DNA of 64,000 bases from Micropruina glycogenica (GTDB lineage Bacteria > Actinomycetota > Actinomycetes > Propionibacteriales > Propionibacteriaceae), in NCBI RefSeq assembly GCF_900289045.1, contig NZ_LT985188.1:2790001-2854000 (forward strand), read 5' to 3'. Under the pieces are notes generated by a model, which worked only from the letters and a program-made list of their open reading frames with translations, made no database searches and was not told the DNA's origin. Position numbers and translations under genes: made by a program. Each line of letters opens with the position of its first letter. The first letter of the stretch is position 1. Below, piece by piece: positions 18,623 to 27,143 of this stretch.

Positions 18623-19360
18623 TCAGCGCAACACCCGGGCCAGAAACTCCCTGGTGGCGGGCTGCTGGGGGTCGTCCAGCACCTGGCCGGGCGGGCCCTG
18701 CTCGACCACCACCCCGTCGGCCAGAAACACCACCCGGTCGGCCACCCGTCGGGCGAACCCGATTTCGTGGGTGGCCATCACGATCGTCGACCCCGCGGCC
18801 TTGAGTTCGCCCACCAGGTCGAGCACCTCGCCGACCAGTTGCGGGTCGAGCGCGCTGGTGATCTCGTCGAGCAGCAGCAACTCGGGGTCGGTGGCGATCG
18901 CCCGGGCGATCGCCACCCGCTGCTGCTGGCCGCCCGACAGCCGGTCGGGGTAGTCGCGTGCCCGATCGGCCAGCCCGATGCGTGCGAGCAGGTCGAGCCC
19001 TCGCTGGTCGGCCTGCGCTTTGGGCACGTTATGCACCTGCCGCAGCGCCAGCGCCACGTTGTTCAGCACCGACAGGTGCGGGAACAGGTTGTAGTGCTGA
19101 AACACCACGCCGATGCGCGCCCGCACCCGATCGACGTCGACGCGCGGGTCGCTGATGTCGGTGCCGCTGAGCAGAATCTGGCCGTCGTCGATCCGCTCCA
19201 GCAGGTTGACGGTCTTGAGCAGCGTCGACTTGCCCGAGCCGGACGCCCCGATCAGCACCACCACCTCGTGCTGCGCCACGCTGAGATCGACCCCGCGCAG
19301 CACCGCGTCCTTGCCGTAGACCTTCACGATGCCGCGCAGGTCGAGCACGGGGGCGGTCAC
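18623..19360 (-). CDS. Polar amino-acid ABC transporter ATP-binding protein
   Basis: 245 residues from GTG 19360, which overlaps the permease stop by four bases. Walker A GASGSGKST lies at residues 38-46, signature LSGGQQQR near 145 and Walker B LLLLDEITSALD just after. The switch histidine is in MATHEIGF. The spacing and the stretch FQHYNLFPHLSVL identify the GlnQ/HisP group. It energises uptake with the adjacent permease and binding protein. The usual DEPTSALD reads DEITSALD here, which is tolerated in the family. Confidence 0.94.
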   Translation of the reverse strand: MTAPVLDLRGIVKVYGKDAVLRGVDLSVAQHEVVVLIGASGSGKSTLLKTVNLLERIDDGQILLSGTDISDPRVDVDRVRARIGVVFQHYNLFPHLSVLNNVALALRQVHNVPKAQADQRGLDLLARIGLADRARDYPDRLSGGQQQRVAIARAIATDPELLLLDEITSALDPQLVGEVLDLVGELKAAGSTIVMATHEIGFARRVADRVVFLADGVVVEQGPPGQVLDDPQQPATREFLARVLR

Positions 19361-20220
19361 ACCAGCCCGCCGATCTGCTCGCGCGCCTGCTGCCGGGCGG
19401 TGAGGTAGTCGGTGAGCCTGATGAAGGGCCAACTGAACACCACGAACAGCAGCCCGGCCACCACATAAGCGGTGTAGTTGTAGGTCTGCGCCACCTGAAT
19501 CTGGGCGGCGCGCACGGCGTCCACGGCACCGAGCACCGAGATCAGCCCCACGTCTTTCTGCATCGACACGAAGTCGTTCATCAGCGCCGGCGTCACCTTG
19601 CGCACGGCCTGCGGCAGCACCACCAGCCGCAGGCTGCCGTAGTGACTGAGCCCCAGTGACCTGGCCGCCAGCCGCTGCGACGGGTGCACGGCCTCGATAC
19701 CCGCCCGCAACACCTCGGCCACGTAGCTCGAATACGTCAGCACCAGCGCCACGGTGCCCAGCAGTTCGATCGGAATGACGCCCTCGGTGAGCCCTAGCGC
19801 AGGCACGCCGAACCCGATCAGGTACAGCACGATCAGAAACGGCGTGCCGCGAAAGATGTCGGTGTAGGCGGCGGCCACGAACCGCAGCGGAAAGAACACC
19901 GGACCACGAAGGCTGCGCAGGGCCGCCAGCAGCACCGCCACCAGTGCGACCCCCACCACGGCCACCGCCAGCACCTTGATGTTGGTCAACAAACCCCACG
20001 CCACCAGCGGCAGCGCCTGGGCGAAATAGCCGGGGTCGAAGAACGTGTCCCTGGTGACCTGCCACCCTGGTGAGCGCACCAGCACCCACCACATCACCGC
20101 GGCGAACACCACGGTGCTGGCCAGGCTGATGCCGATGGAACGCTGCGCGAGCCCACGCCGATACCGGCGGCGTGCGAGCTCGCGCTCGCTCGTCGGCGGA
20201 ATGGACTGCATCGTGGTCAC
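19357..20220 (-). CDS. Polar amino-acid ABC transporter permease (HisM/GlnP type)
   Basis: 287 residues from GTG 20220 (ATG at 20211 is possible). A cytoplasmic N-terminal tail of about 30 residues precedes five or six transmembrane segments. The EAA loop reads EAVHPSQRLAARSLGLSHYGSLRLVVLPQAVR, which docks the ATPase; only one such permease is present, so it probably forms a homodimer. It lies 14 bp downstream of the binding-protein gene in a three-gene operon. Confidence 0.93.
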   Translation of the reverse strand: MTTMQSIPPTSERELARRRYRRGLAQRSIGISLASTVVFAAVMWWVLVRSPGWQVTRDTFFDPGYFAQALPLVAWGLLTNIKVLAVAVVGVALVAVLLAALRSLRGPVFFPLRFVAAAYTDIFRGTPFLIVLYLIGFGVPALGLTEGVIPIELLGTVALVLTYSSYVAEVLRAGIEAVHPSQRLAARSLGLSHYGSLRLVVLPQAVRKVTPALMNDFVSMQKDVGLISVLGAVDAVRAAQIQVAQTYNYTAYVVAGLLFVVFSWPFIRLTDYLTARQQAREQIGGLV

Positions 20221-20233
20221 GGCCGCAGTACGG

Positions 20234-21109
20234 CTACTGCAGCACCGGCACGTCGATCGACTCAGACAGCCACTTCTTCTCCAGCGCGGCCAGTGTGCCG
20301 TCGGTGCGCAGGGCGTCCACGGCGGCCGACACCGGTGCGGTCAGCTTCGAGCCCCTCTGCAGCACCAGCCCGAACTCGTCGCCGCCGGAGTTGTCGGCCA
20401 ACTGGCCGATGATCACGCCGTCGTCGAGCTGGGCCGCCGCCATGTAGAGCGCGGTGGGCAGGTCGACCACCAGGCCGTCCACCTGCTTGTTCTTCAGCGC
20501 CTGCACGGCGTCTTCGTTGGTGTTGAACACCTTGGGTTGCGTGGTCGGGGCGATCAGGTTGGTGACGTCGGCCTGGCTGGTGGTGCCGATCTGCACGCCG
20601 AGCAGGGCGTCCTTCAACCCGGCGACGCTGTTCACAGCGGCGATCTTCGAGCCCTTGTAGGTGACCACGGTCTGGGTGGTGGTGTAGTACGGCGTCGAGA
20701 AGTCGACCGCCTTCTTGCGCTCGTCGGTGATCGAGAACTGCTGCAGGTTGAAGTCCCAGTCTTTGGCGCCGGGCGCGATGGCCTGGTCGAACGTGGTGCG
20801 CTTCCACACCACGTCGGCGTTGGTGAAGCCGAGCTTGCCCGCCACCGCATAGGCGACGGCGGCCTCGAACCCCTCGCCGCTCTCGGGCTTGTCGTTCTCG
20901 ACCCACGGCGAGTAGGCGGGCTGGCCGGTGGCGATGGTCAGCTTGCCCGGCGTCACGGTCAGCGTCTTGACGTCGACGGACGCGCTCGCCGAGGGCGTGC
21001 CCGCCGACGGTGACGCGCTCGTGGTCGAGGTCGGTGACGAGCAGGCCGCGAGCGCCAACGTGAGGGCCGCGAGCGCGGCGGTGGCGGCGCGGGTGAACAA
21101 CCGGGTCAT
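20234..21109 (-). CDS. Family 3 extracellular solute-binding lipoprotein (polar amino acid)
   Basis: 291 residues from ATG 21109, preceded by AAAGGA. The lipobox LAAC places the lipidated Cys at 23, followed by a Ser/Thr/Pro linker. The body shows SBP_bac_3 features: EGFEAAVAYAVAGKLGF, DFSTPYYTTTQTVV and VDGLVVDLPTALY. The usual ligand arginine in the family motif after the IGTT loop is not obvious (VQIGTTSQADV). The substrate could therefore be something other than glutamate or glutamine. It is the first gene of the importer operon. Confidence 0.9.
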   Translation of the reverse strand: MTRLFTRAATAALAALTLALAACSSPTSTTSASPSAGTPSASASVDVKTLTVTPGKLTIATGQPAYSPWVENDKPESGEGFEAAVAYAVAGKLGFTNADVVWKRTTFDQAIAPGAKDWDFNLQQFSITDERKKAVDFSTPYYTTTQTVVTYKGSKIAAVNSVAGLKDALLGVQIGTTSQADVTNLIAPTTQPKVFNTNEDAVQALKNKQVDGLVVDLPTALYMAAAQLDDGVIIGQLADNSGGDEFGLVLQRGSKLTAPVSAAVDALRTDGTLAALEKKWLSESIDVPVLQ

Positions 21110-21212
21110 GGTCGTGGGTCCTTTCAGCTCGATGCTGGTTAGCGTAGGACGCCTACAGTCGGCGGGTTCGTCGGCCCACCGGTTGACCGCGCAGGTACGG
21201 CAGACTGTCGCG

Positions 21213-21434
21213 ATGAGCGATTCGGACCGCAGGCGCCTGATCGTGTGCAACTTCGTCACGGTCGACGGCAGGTACGCAGACGACGACCACGACATCGCCT
21301 CGTTGTTCGAGTTTCAACATCCCGATTACCAGGGCGCCGACACCGTCGACCACTACACCACCGGGCTGCTGCGCAACGCGGACGTACTGCTGCTGTCGGG
21401 CCGCCGATCGGCCCTGGGCAACCTGAGCTACTGG
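21213..21434 (+). pseudogene. RibD-C/dihydrofolate-reductase family gene, 3' truncated
   Basis: ATG 21213 opens a frame with a good N terminus of the DHFR/RibD C-terminal family: RRRLIVCNFVTVDGRYAD, HYTTGLLRNADVLLLSGRRS and LGNLSYW. After about 74 residues the similarity stops at the TGG codon 21432-21434. The frame then runs into sequence that belongs to a gene on the other strand. More than half of the expected protein of about 180 residues is missing, so it cannot be functional. Confidence 0.75.
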
Positions 21435-21801
21435 TGCCCACCAACGTGGCCGGCAGCCGCTCGCCGCTGTTCATCAGCACCTCGATGCTGCCCCCGGCGA
21501 CGGCGACGTGAACGACGTGGTCGTTGGTGACGATCACCCCGTCGGCGGTGGTGATCGCACCGCTGCCGGTGCCGCCCTGGCCGTTCGCGGCGGTGGCGAA
21601 CACCGTGACCACCGCGGGCAACACTGTCTCGGCCACCCGCACCGCGTCGCACGACCCGACGGTGCTCGGCGCGAAACGAAGGGCGGTGAACGCTCCGGCC
21701 GCGCCACCCAGTAGGGCAACCGCGACGCCCGCGGCGGTCAGCACCTTCCAGTCGGTGCGCGGTCGCGTCCGGTCAGCCTCGGCTTTGGATTCGGTGCTCA
21801 T
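21433..21801 (-). pseudogene. Trypsin-like (HtrA/DegP type) serine protease gene, 3' truncated
   Basis: ATG 21801 with AAGGGAG upstream opens a frame with a membrane anchor (residues about 18-40) and the first part of a chymotrypsin-fold domain. The domain has GGTGSGAITTADGVIVTNDHVV, in which the catalytic His is in TNDHVV. Similarity ends at LPATLVGT (codon 21433-21435). The catalytic Asp and Ser are absent. It is joined tail to tail with the truncated RibD-C gene, so one event probably removed the 3' halves of both. Confidence 0.75.
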
Positions 21802-21882
21802 CGGCGCTCCCTTCGCTCACACGAGAGAACCGCCGCTCGCCGACCGGGGCACCCAATGGCCAACTCGGCCAGCCGCCGTCCG

Positions 21883-21950
21883 ACGTCACTGCCTTTGTGA
21901 CACGTAGCTGCCTGCGTGCGGGCAGTTAGGTGTCACGAAGGCAGTTGAGT
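21883..21950. repeat. Family A 68-bp nested palindrome, copy 2
   Basis: Same length and layout as the copy at 6294: CTGCCTTTGTGACAC with GTGTCACGAAGGCAG outside, CTGCCTGC with GCGGGCAG inside. It lies 81 bp upstream of the truncated protease start. The rest of the gap up to 22171 holds no recognisable gene. Confidence 0.88.
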
Positions 21951-22171
21951 GGACGAAGCGTGCCCGGCACGCCGCGCCGGCGATCATCAGCACGCGACCG
22001 ACGGTCGGGTAGGCGGTAATTCAACCCATTGCTGCCCCCGTCGATGCGGCGTAGGAACGACGTGGCGCTGCTCGATGAAATCTCTCTCAGGCGCTCGACC
22101 GCGCCTGAGCGAAGCCTCGTCGACCAACGTCGCCCGCGCGGGGCGGGCAACTCAACGGGAAGGGACGACTC

Positions 22172-22987
22172 ATGCGCGCAGTCTCAATCGGACGCACGGC
22201 GCTGGCCCTGGCCGCCGCCGTCGGTCTGACACTCGCCGGTGGAACGATCGCCGAAGCCCATGGAAGCAAGGGTGGGTGGGCCAGGCCGCTCACCTGCACC
22301 GGCGGCGAAATCGCCTCGGGCACCTATGCGAGCATCACGGTCAAGGGCAACTGCTCGATCGCCAAGAACGCGGTGGTCACCGTGAAGGGCGACATCACGA
22401 TTCGCAAGGGCGCGGCACTCGACGCCCAGACTTCGCCGTCGACTCTCACCGTGGGTGGTGACGTCTTCGCCGCCAAGGATTCGAGCCTCGGCCTGGGCTG
22501 CCAGCCTGCTGCGCTGATGGGCAACTCGGCGCACCCCTGCGTCGACGCCGACGGCAACCCGATCGAAGACCCCACGGTGTTCTCGACCATCAAGGTCAAG
22601 GGCGGCATCACCGCCCTCGGCGCCAGCGTCATCTTGATCAACGGCGTTCAGGTGGGCCGCAGCGTCACCATCGTGGGCGGTGGCGACCCGGTGATCCCCT
22701 GGTCGGTCAAGAACACCACGATCACGGGCAACCTGTGGGTGAGCAACGTCGACACCAACTGGTTCGGCGCCCTGTTCAACAAGGTGGGCCGCAACGTGGT
22801 GCTGCTCGACATCACCCTCGTCGAAGACCACCCGGGCGCTTCTGGACTGGTCTACGTGGTACAGAACACGATCGGCCGCAACCTGTGGTGCAAGGGCCTA
22901 TCGGGCGTGTCCGGAGGCTTCGTGCCCGGTGCGGTGAACACCGTGGGCGGCAAGGCACTGGGTCAGTGCGCTGAGCTCGCCGGCTGA
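22172..22987 (+). CDS. Secreted protein with predicted beta-helix (bactofilin-like) repeats
   Basis: 271 residues. The start is set by GGAAGGGA ten bases before the ATG. A Sec signal peptide runs to about residue 29 (cleavage near AEA-HG). The mature part consists of short alternating strands of the type ITVKGNCSIAKNAVVTVKGDITI and KNTTITGNLWVSNVD, resembling a right-handed beta-helix or bactofilin-like fold. Six cysteines occur in the mature part. No anchor or catalytic motif is visible, so it may be released or form a surface polymer. It is monocistronic and ends at a strong terminator. I do not recognise a named family. Confidence 0.75.
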   Translation: MRAVSIGRTALALAAAVGLTLAGGTIAEAHGSKGGWARPLTCTGGEIASGTYASITVKGNCSIAKNAVVTVKGDITIRKGAALDAQTSPSTLTVGGDVFAAKDSSLGLGCQPAALMGNSAHPCVDADGNPIEDPTVFSTIKVKGGITALGASVILINGVQVGRSVTIVGGGDPVIPWSVKNTTITGNLWVSNVDTNWFGALFNKVGRNVVLLDITLVEDHPGASGLVYVVQNTIGRNLWCKGLSGVSGGFVPGAVNTVGGKALGQCAELAG

Positions 22988-22995
22988 AGCCCCGA

Positions 22996-23030
22996 GAACG
23001 CCCCTTCTGCATCGCCCGGAAGGGGCGTTC
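22996..23030 (+). terminator. Strong hairpin terminator after the beta-helix gene
   Basis: GAACGCCCCTTC (22996-23007) and GAAGGGGCGTTC (23019-23030) form a perfect 12-bp stem with an 11-base loop, starting eight bases after the stop codon. The 3' side has only TTC, so it is GC-rich with a weak U-tract. It could also serve the convergent CopC gene. Confidence 0.8.
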
Positions 23031-23048
23031 GCTTACGTGCAGGGCCGG

Positions 23049-23582
23049 TCACCGCCGCCGCCTCTGGTGTGCGATGAGCCCGCCGGCCACACCGGCGACG
23101 ACGAGTATGGAGACCACCGCCGCCCAGGCGAGCGTGGGTAGTGCGTCACCCGATGATTCAGCGGCCGGGGTGAGGGCTGGGTCGGTTGCGGTCGGCGTGC
23201 TCGGACGCACCGTCAGCGGCCCGACCCTAAACCCGATCCAGCCGGTGGCGGGGTGGTTGTCGTCGGCCACGACCAGTTGGTAGGCGAGCCGGTACTGGCC
23301 GTGCGGCAGCGGTTCGGCCAGCGTGAATCGGACGGCGGTGTCGTCATCGGTGTAGACCGGTGCGGTGAGTGGCACGGGGGTGCCGCCGTCCACGGTCAGT
23401 GCATAGGTGGCCATGGCGGGCTTCACGGCCGAGGTGAAGCGCAGCTCGATGAACTCGACCCGATCGACCTGGGTGCCGTCGGCAGGTGTGGACGACTCGA
23501 CCACCGAGGTGTGCGCCGACGCGACACCGGGCCCACCGACGCTCAGCAGCATGGCCGACACGACAGCGACGACCAGGCGCAC
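23049..23582 (-). CDS. CopC-domain copper-binding protein with C-terminal membrane anchor
   Basis: 177 residues from GTG 23582; the longer upstream frame is made of family A and B repeats and is not protein. The signal peptide is cleaved before HTSVVESSTPADGTQV, which leaves an N-terminal His as in CopC copper sites. A second conserved stretch, DNHPATGWIGF, supplies another His. A C-terminal transmembrane helix (LAWAAVVSILVVAGVAGGLIA) and RRRR anchor it outside the cell. The CopD membrane partner often fused or adjacent to CopC is not present. It lies near the DyP and PCuAC genes, so a copper or heme role is likely. Confidence 0.85.
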   Translation of the reverse strand: MRLVVAVVSAMLLSVGGPGVASAHTSVVESSTPADGTQVDRVEFIELRFTSAVKPAMATYALTVDGGTPVPLTAPVYTDDDTAVRFTLAEPLPHGQYRLAYQLVVADDNHPATGWIGFRVGPLTVRPSTPTATDPALTPAAESSGDALPTLAWAAVVSILVVAGVAGGLIAHQRRRR

Positions 23583-23636
23583 CCAGCGCGGGGGTGCGGG
23601 ACGTTGCCCTCGCCCGCGTGCGGTGAATCGGGTGCG

Positions 23637-23704
23637 AAGTGACTGCCCTTGTGACACGTAGCTGCCTGCACGCAGGCAGTGAGGTGTCACGAAGGCAGCT
23701 ACGT
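23637..23704. repeat. Family A 68-bp nested palindrome, copy 3
   Basis: CTGCCCTTGTGACAC / GTGTCACGAAGGCAG outer arms and CTGCCTGC / GCAGGCAG inner arms; exactly 68 bp like the other copies. It sits 54 bp upstream of the CopC start. Confidence 0.88.
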
Positions 23705-23769
23705 GCGGTGTTGGACGAGCCGTGCCCGACCCGGTCGCACTTCTGGGGAACCGCTGATCAACGCGGCGG

Positions 23770-23831
23770 TCGTTGGTTGAGCTTGTCGAAACCCCTAGCC
23801 GCAGCCGATCTCGACAAGCTCGACCAGCGAC
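23770..23831. repeat. Family B paired inverted repeat
   Basis: CGTTGGTTGAGCTTGTCGAA and TCGACAAGCTCGACCAGCGA form one of the best preserved convergent pairs in the window, 20 bp beyond the DyP gene stop. Confidence 0.8.
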
Positions 23832-23851
23832 AATCAACGCTTCCCTACTCC

Positions 23852-25084
23852 TCATGCGAGCAGACCCTCGCCGATGTAGCCGTTCTCGTCGCAGCCCGGG
23901 GGCAGCGCGAAGACCGCCGAGCCGATCGGCACCGTCCAGGCGTTCAGCAGGTCCTGCTCAGCCAGCCGCTGCTGCACCGGCAGGTACTGCGCGGCGATGT
24001 CGGCCTGGTAGGTGACGAACAGCAGCCCGGCATCGGCACCGCTCTCGACATTGGAGTCGTCGTAGTTGTACGGACGACGCAGAAACCGGTCGTTCTGCTG
24101 GTGGGGCCGGGCCCGGGCCATGTGCGAGAACGGTGGGATGACCGGCAGACCGTTGGCGTCCACGGCGGCGAAGTCGGCCTGGTCGGTGGCCGCGGTACCG
24201 GTCAACGGCGCCCCGGAGGCGAGCCGCCGTCCGATGGTCAGTTCCTTGTCGGGGGTGTCCAACTCGTCCCAGGTGTCCAGTTGCATCGTGATCCGGCGCA
24301 GCACCAGCGTCGTACCGCCGGCGAACCAGCCGGTCTGCGGGCCGGCCCAGACCACCGCGTCGAAGTCCGGCGTGGCGGGCACCGGGTTCACGGTGCCGTC
24401 CAACTGGCCCATCAGGTTGCGGCTCACCTCGGCGCCGTGCAGCGCCACCCGCGGCTGGGTGAAGCCGCGCTGCACCCAGCGCGGCTTGGCGAAGCTGCGG
24501 GTGGTCTTGGTGACCTGCCGCACGGCGTGCGCCAGCACCAGCGGATCGTCGGCGCACACCTGCACCAGCAGGTCGCCGTCGCAGAACTGCGGCTTGAGCT
24601 GGTCGATGCCGAAGGCCGGCAGCTCGGTCAGGCCGGACGGCTGCCGCTGCATCAGGCCGAGCTGGGTGAAAAAGCGTGGGCCGAAACCGAAGGTGAAGGT
24701 GAGCCGGGCGGGCGTGCGGGCCAGCTCCGGCTCCTGGTCGCCGAGCACCGGGGTGGCGGCGGTCAGCCGGCGGGCGTCGTCGGTGAGCAGCTTCATCAGC
24801 CGCACGGCCGCGGCCCGGTCGGTGGCACCGCGCAGGTCGAACGCCAGGAAGGCGGCATGGGTCTGCGGCTGGGTGGCGATGCCGGCCTGATGCGGGCCGT
24901 GGAACGGCACCAGCGAGTCGTCCGCCTCGGGAGCGGCGGCGGGTTCAGTGGGCTGACCGGCCAGCGCGTAGCCGGCGGCCACCCCCACCGAGGTGGCCGC
25001 GACCGCTCCCCCGGCGGCCAGCAGTCCGCGCCGGGACACCGATGTCGTGGGAGCCGGGGTGTCCGAGTCGCCGGACGTGGTCAT
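23852..25084 (-). CDS. Tat-exported DyP-type heme peroxidase (EfeB-like)
   Basis: 410 residues. The twin-arginine signal SRRGLLAAGG (residues 17-26) predicts export of the folded, heme-loaded enzyme. The DyP motif GxxDG is GQLDG at 226-230 with distal Asp229. His328 in RARPHQQND is the likely proximal heme ligand, and RRPYNYDD supplies the distal Arg region. The family oxidises dyes and porphyrins with peroxide; EfeB members act with ferrous iron transporters, but no efeU or efeO is here. It follows the PCuAC gene by four bases and is probably in one operon with it. Confidence 0.92.
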   Translation of the reverse strand: MTTSGDSDTPAPTTSVSRRGLLAAGGAVAATSVGVAAGYALAGQPTEPAAAPEADDSLVPFHGPHQAGIATQPQTHAAFLAFDLRGATDRAAAVRLMKLLTDDARRLTAATPVLGDQEPELARTPARLTFTFGFGPRFFTQLGLMQRQPSGLTELPAFGIDQLKPQFCDGDLLVQVCADDPLVLAHAVRQVTKTTRSFAKPRWVQRGFTQPRVALHGAEVSRNLMGQLDGTVNPVPATPDFDAVVWAGPQTGWFAGGTTLVLRRITMQLDTWDELDTPDKELTIGRRLASGAPLTGTAATDQADFAAVDANGLPVIPPFSHMARARPHQQNDRFLRRPYNYDDSNVESGADAGLLFVTYQADIAAQYLPVQQRLAEQDLLNAWTVPIGSAVFALPPGCDENGYIGEGLLA

Positions 25085-25088
25085 CAGC

Positions 25089-25655
25089 TCATCCGTGCGA
25101 GGGTGAACCGCTGGGGCTGGGCGCGTAGGACTCGTTGGCGTTCGGCAGGTCGCGCCCGACCGCGCTGACCGTCACCTTCTGGCCGTCCGACAAGGTGAGT
25201 TCGGCGGTCACCGGGTCGCCCGCCTTGATGTCGCGGGTGAGCCCGATCAGCATGATGTGCAGTCCGCCCGGGCCGAGTTCCAACGTGCCGTTGGCCGGCA
25301 CCACGAAGCCGCCCTCTCGCTGCTGCATCTTCATGCTGCCGTCCTTCATCACCACTTCGTGCAGCTCCACCGTCATGGCGGCGTCAGACGTGCCGCTGAC
25401 CACGGTGATGGGTGAGGATGAGCTGTTGGTCAGGGTGCCGAAGATCGCCGACATCGCCATGTCGCCGCTCTTGCCGGCCGCCTTCACATAGCCGTCGGTC
25501 AGGGTCAGGGCCGCAGCGGTGGACGCCGCCGCCGACGCCGAACTGGCCGCGGGTGAGGCCGGCGTGGCCGGTGCGGCGCACCCGGTAGCCGCGGCGACCA
25601 GGCAGGTGGCACCCACGAGTGCTGTGACAGCGCGCGAAACGCGGTGGCAGGTCAT
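25089..25655 (-). CDS. PCu(A)C copper chaperone lipoprotein
   Basis: 188 residues from ATG 25655, with AAAGGAA upstream; an upstream extension is repeat-derived. The lipobox AATGC gives lipidated Cys26, and an Ala/Ser linker follows. The PCu(A)C copper ligands fit the family H(M)x10Mx21HxM pattern: HEVVMKDGSMKM and then HIMLIGL. Family members carry Cu(I) outside the membrane, for example to the CuA site of cytochrome oxidase. It is the first gene of a probable operon with the DyP peroxidase. Confidence 0.9.
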   Translation of the reverse strand: MTCHRVSRAVTALVGATCLVAAATGCAAPATPASPAASSASAAASTAAALTLTDGYVKAAGKSGDMAMSAIFGTLTNSSSSPITVVSGTSDAAMTVELHEVVMKDGSMKMQQREGGFVVPANGTLELGPGGLHIMLIGLTRDIKAGDPVTAELTLSDGQKVTVSAVGRDLPNANESYAPSPSGSPSHG

Positions 25656-25752
25656 GCGAAAGTTCCTTTGACTTGCTCTTTCGCTCTCAATGGAGCGTGA
25701 CCAGCCCAGCTTAACCGAGCGGTTGGGGAAGCGTTGATCAATGCGCGGGCTC

Positions 25753-25813
25753 GTTGGTTGAGCCCGTCGAAACTCCAAGCCGCAACGGGTCTCGACAAGC
25801 TCGACCAGCGGTG
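25753..25813. repeat. Family B paired inverted repeat
   Basis: GTTGGTTGAGCCCGTCGAAAC and GTCTCGACAAGCTCGACCAGC enclose 19 bp, in the gap between larA and the PCuAC operon. Confidence 0.78.
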
Positions 25814-25841
25814 ACACCGAGCGGCGACGCGTACGGAGCGC

Positions 25842-27143
25842 CTACGTGACCCGGTCGTACAACCGTTCCCGGGTGCTCCACAGACCCGCCGACGGCGTGG
25901 AGATAAAGAAGACCCGCTCCCCGTCGTCCATGGTGTTCCAGCCGTCCTTCATCACCGCGGGGTCGTACCGCTTGAGCGCCTCGTCGAGGTCGAGGTAGCC
26001 GTAGCCCACCGACTCGATCTCTTCTTTGCTCAGGTGCGCCGGCGCGTAGGTGATGGTGAAGCGGCCCTCGGGCGAGCCGTGCACCAGGTGCGCGGTGCCG
26101 TGCGGAATGTCCTGCATGTCGTCGCTGTCGGGGTACAGGGCCAGCACCTCGGCGCTGGTCAGGTAGCCGTACTTGCGAATCAGGTCGTCCACCTCGGGCT
26201 GCTCGCCGAAGCGTCCGACACCGGGCGCGATCACCAGCAACTCGCCGCCGTCGGCCATCGCCATGCGGGTGCGGTAGACGGCCTTGTTGGCCACCCAGGT
26301 GGCGCGAAACTCGTCGGCCTGCATCACTGCGACGATCTTGTCGACCGGCTCGTCGAACACGGTGATGTTCTGCTCGCGGCTGAGCTTGGCGGCGTCCAGA
26401 TAGGTGTCGAGGTCGTCGCCCACGAACACGCCGGTGTGAATCAGCGAACCCGTGTCGTCGTAACTCATCACCACCTGCACGTACACGTCGGGCAGGTCGC
26501 CCAGAAAGTGGTCTTCGGCGTAGTTGAAGCAGCGCCGCACCGGCGTCAGCAGGTTGCCCAGGTTGTTCTCGATGCCGTACACCGCCGACGCCATGTGCGC
26601 AGCACCCAGGGTGCGCTTGCCGCCGAGGCCGATGAAGTAGTTCTTGTTGTGGTTGGCGAAGCCCAGCACCTCATGCGGCACCACGTGGCCGATGTTGATG
26701 ATCAGGTCCCACGGTTCGGTGACCGTCATGGTGTTGAGGTCGATCGGAATCTCCCAATCGACCGCTCCCCCGGTTTCGGTGCGGACGACCTCGGCCGGCA
26801 CGGTGCCCACGTGCGTGACGCCGTTCTTCCAGTCGTGGGCGTGGATGCGTTCTTCTGGAATGGTGCCGAACATCCACCGGTTATCCTCGGGCGTGTGCGG
26901 CACGTGCTGGCCCAGCGTGGGAATGACGTGCACCTCGGCGCCGACCTGCGTGAGTTGGTTGTACAGGTACTCGGTCATCCAGCCGACGCCCGCATGGGCC
27001 CGGGTGATGTCGGGCGGTAGCAGCAGCACCCGGTTGAGCCGGTCGATCGACAATCGCTCGACTGCCTCGCTGACCGTGCGGTCGAGTAGTTCTTCGATGG
27101 TCGGACGGTCGATGCGCACGTCGGTGTGCTGAAACCAGGTCAT
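25842..27143 (-). CDS. larA: LarA-type nickel-dependent lactate racemase family protein
   Basis: 433 residues from ATG 27143 (GTG 27158 possible). The two-domain LarA/DUF2088 layout is visible: LPPDITRAHAG near residue 43, the HVVPHEVLGFANHNKNYFIGLGGKRTLG region near residue 165 with several conserved His and Lys, and a C-terminal RFGEQPEVDDL segment. LarA uses a nickel-pincer nucleotide covalently held by a lysine. The genes for making that cofactor (larB, larC, larE) are not in the window. Because LarA homologues act on many 2-hydroxy acids, lactate as substrate is not assured. Confidence 0.85.
   Translation of the reverse strand: MTWFQHTDVRIDRPTIEELLDRTVSEAVERLSIDRLNRVLLLPPDITRAHAGVGWMTEYLYNQLTQVGAEVHVIPTLGQHVPHTPEDNRWMFGTIPEERIHAHDWKNGVTHVGTVPAEVVRTETGGAVDWEIPIDLNTMTVTEPWDLIINIGHVVPHEVLGFANHNKNYFIGLGGKRTLGAAHMASAVYGIENNLGNLLTPVRRCFNYAEDHFLGDLPDVYVQVVMSYDDTGSLIHTGVFVGDDLDTYLDAAKLSREQNITVFDEPVDKIVAVMQADEFRATWVANKAVYRTRMAMADGGELLVIAPGVGRFGEQPEVDDLIRKYGYLTSAEVLALYPDSDDMQDIPHGTAHLVHGSPEGRFTITYAPAHLSKEEIESVGYGYLDLDEALKRYDPAVMKDGWNTMDDGERVFFISTPSAGLWSTRERLYDRVT

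Noticed and set aside
23583-23855. N-terminal extension of the CopC-like protein
   Set aside because: The extension is encoded entirely by a family A palindrome and a family B repeat, and would destroy the signal peptide.
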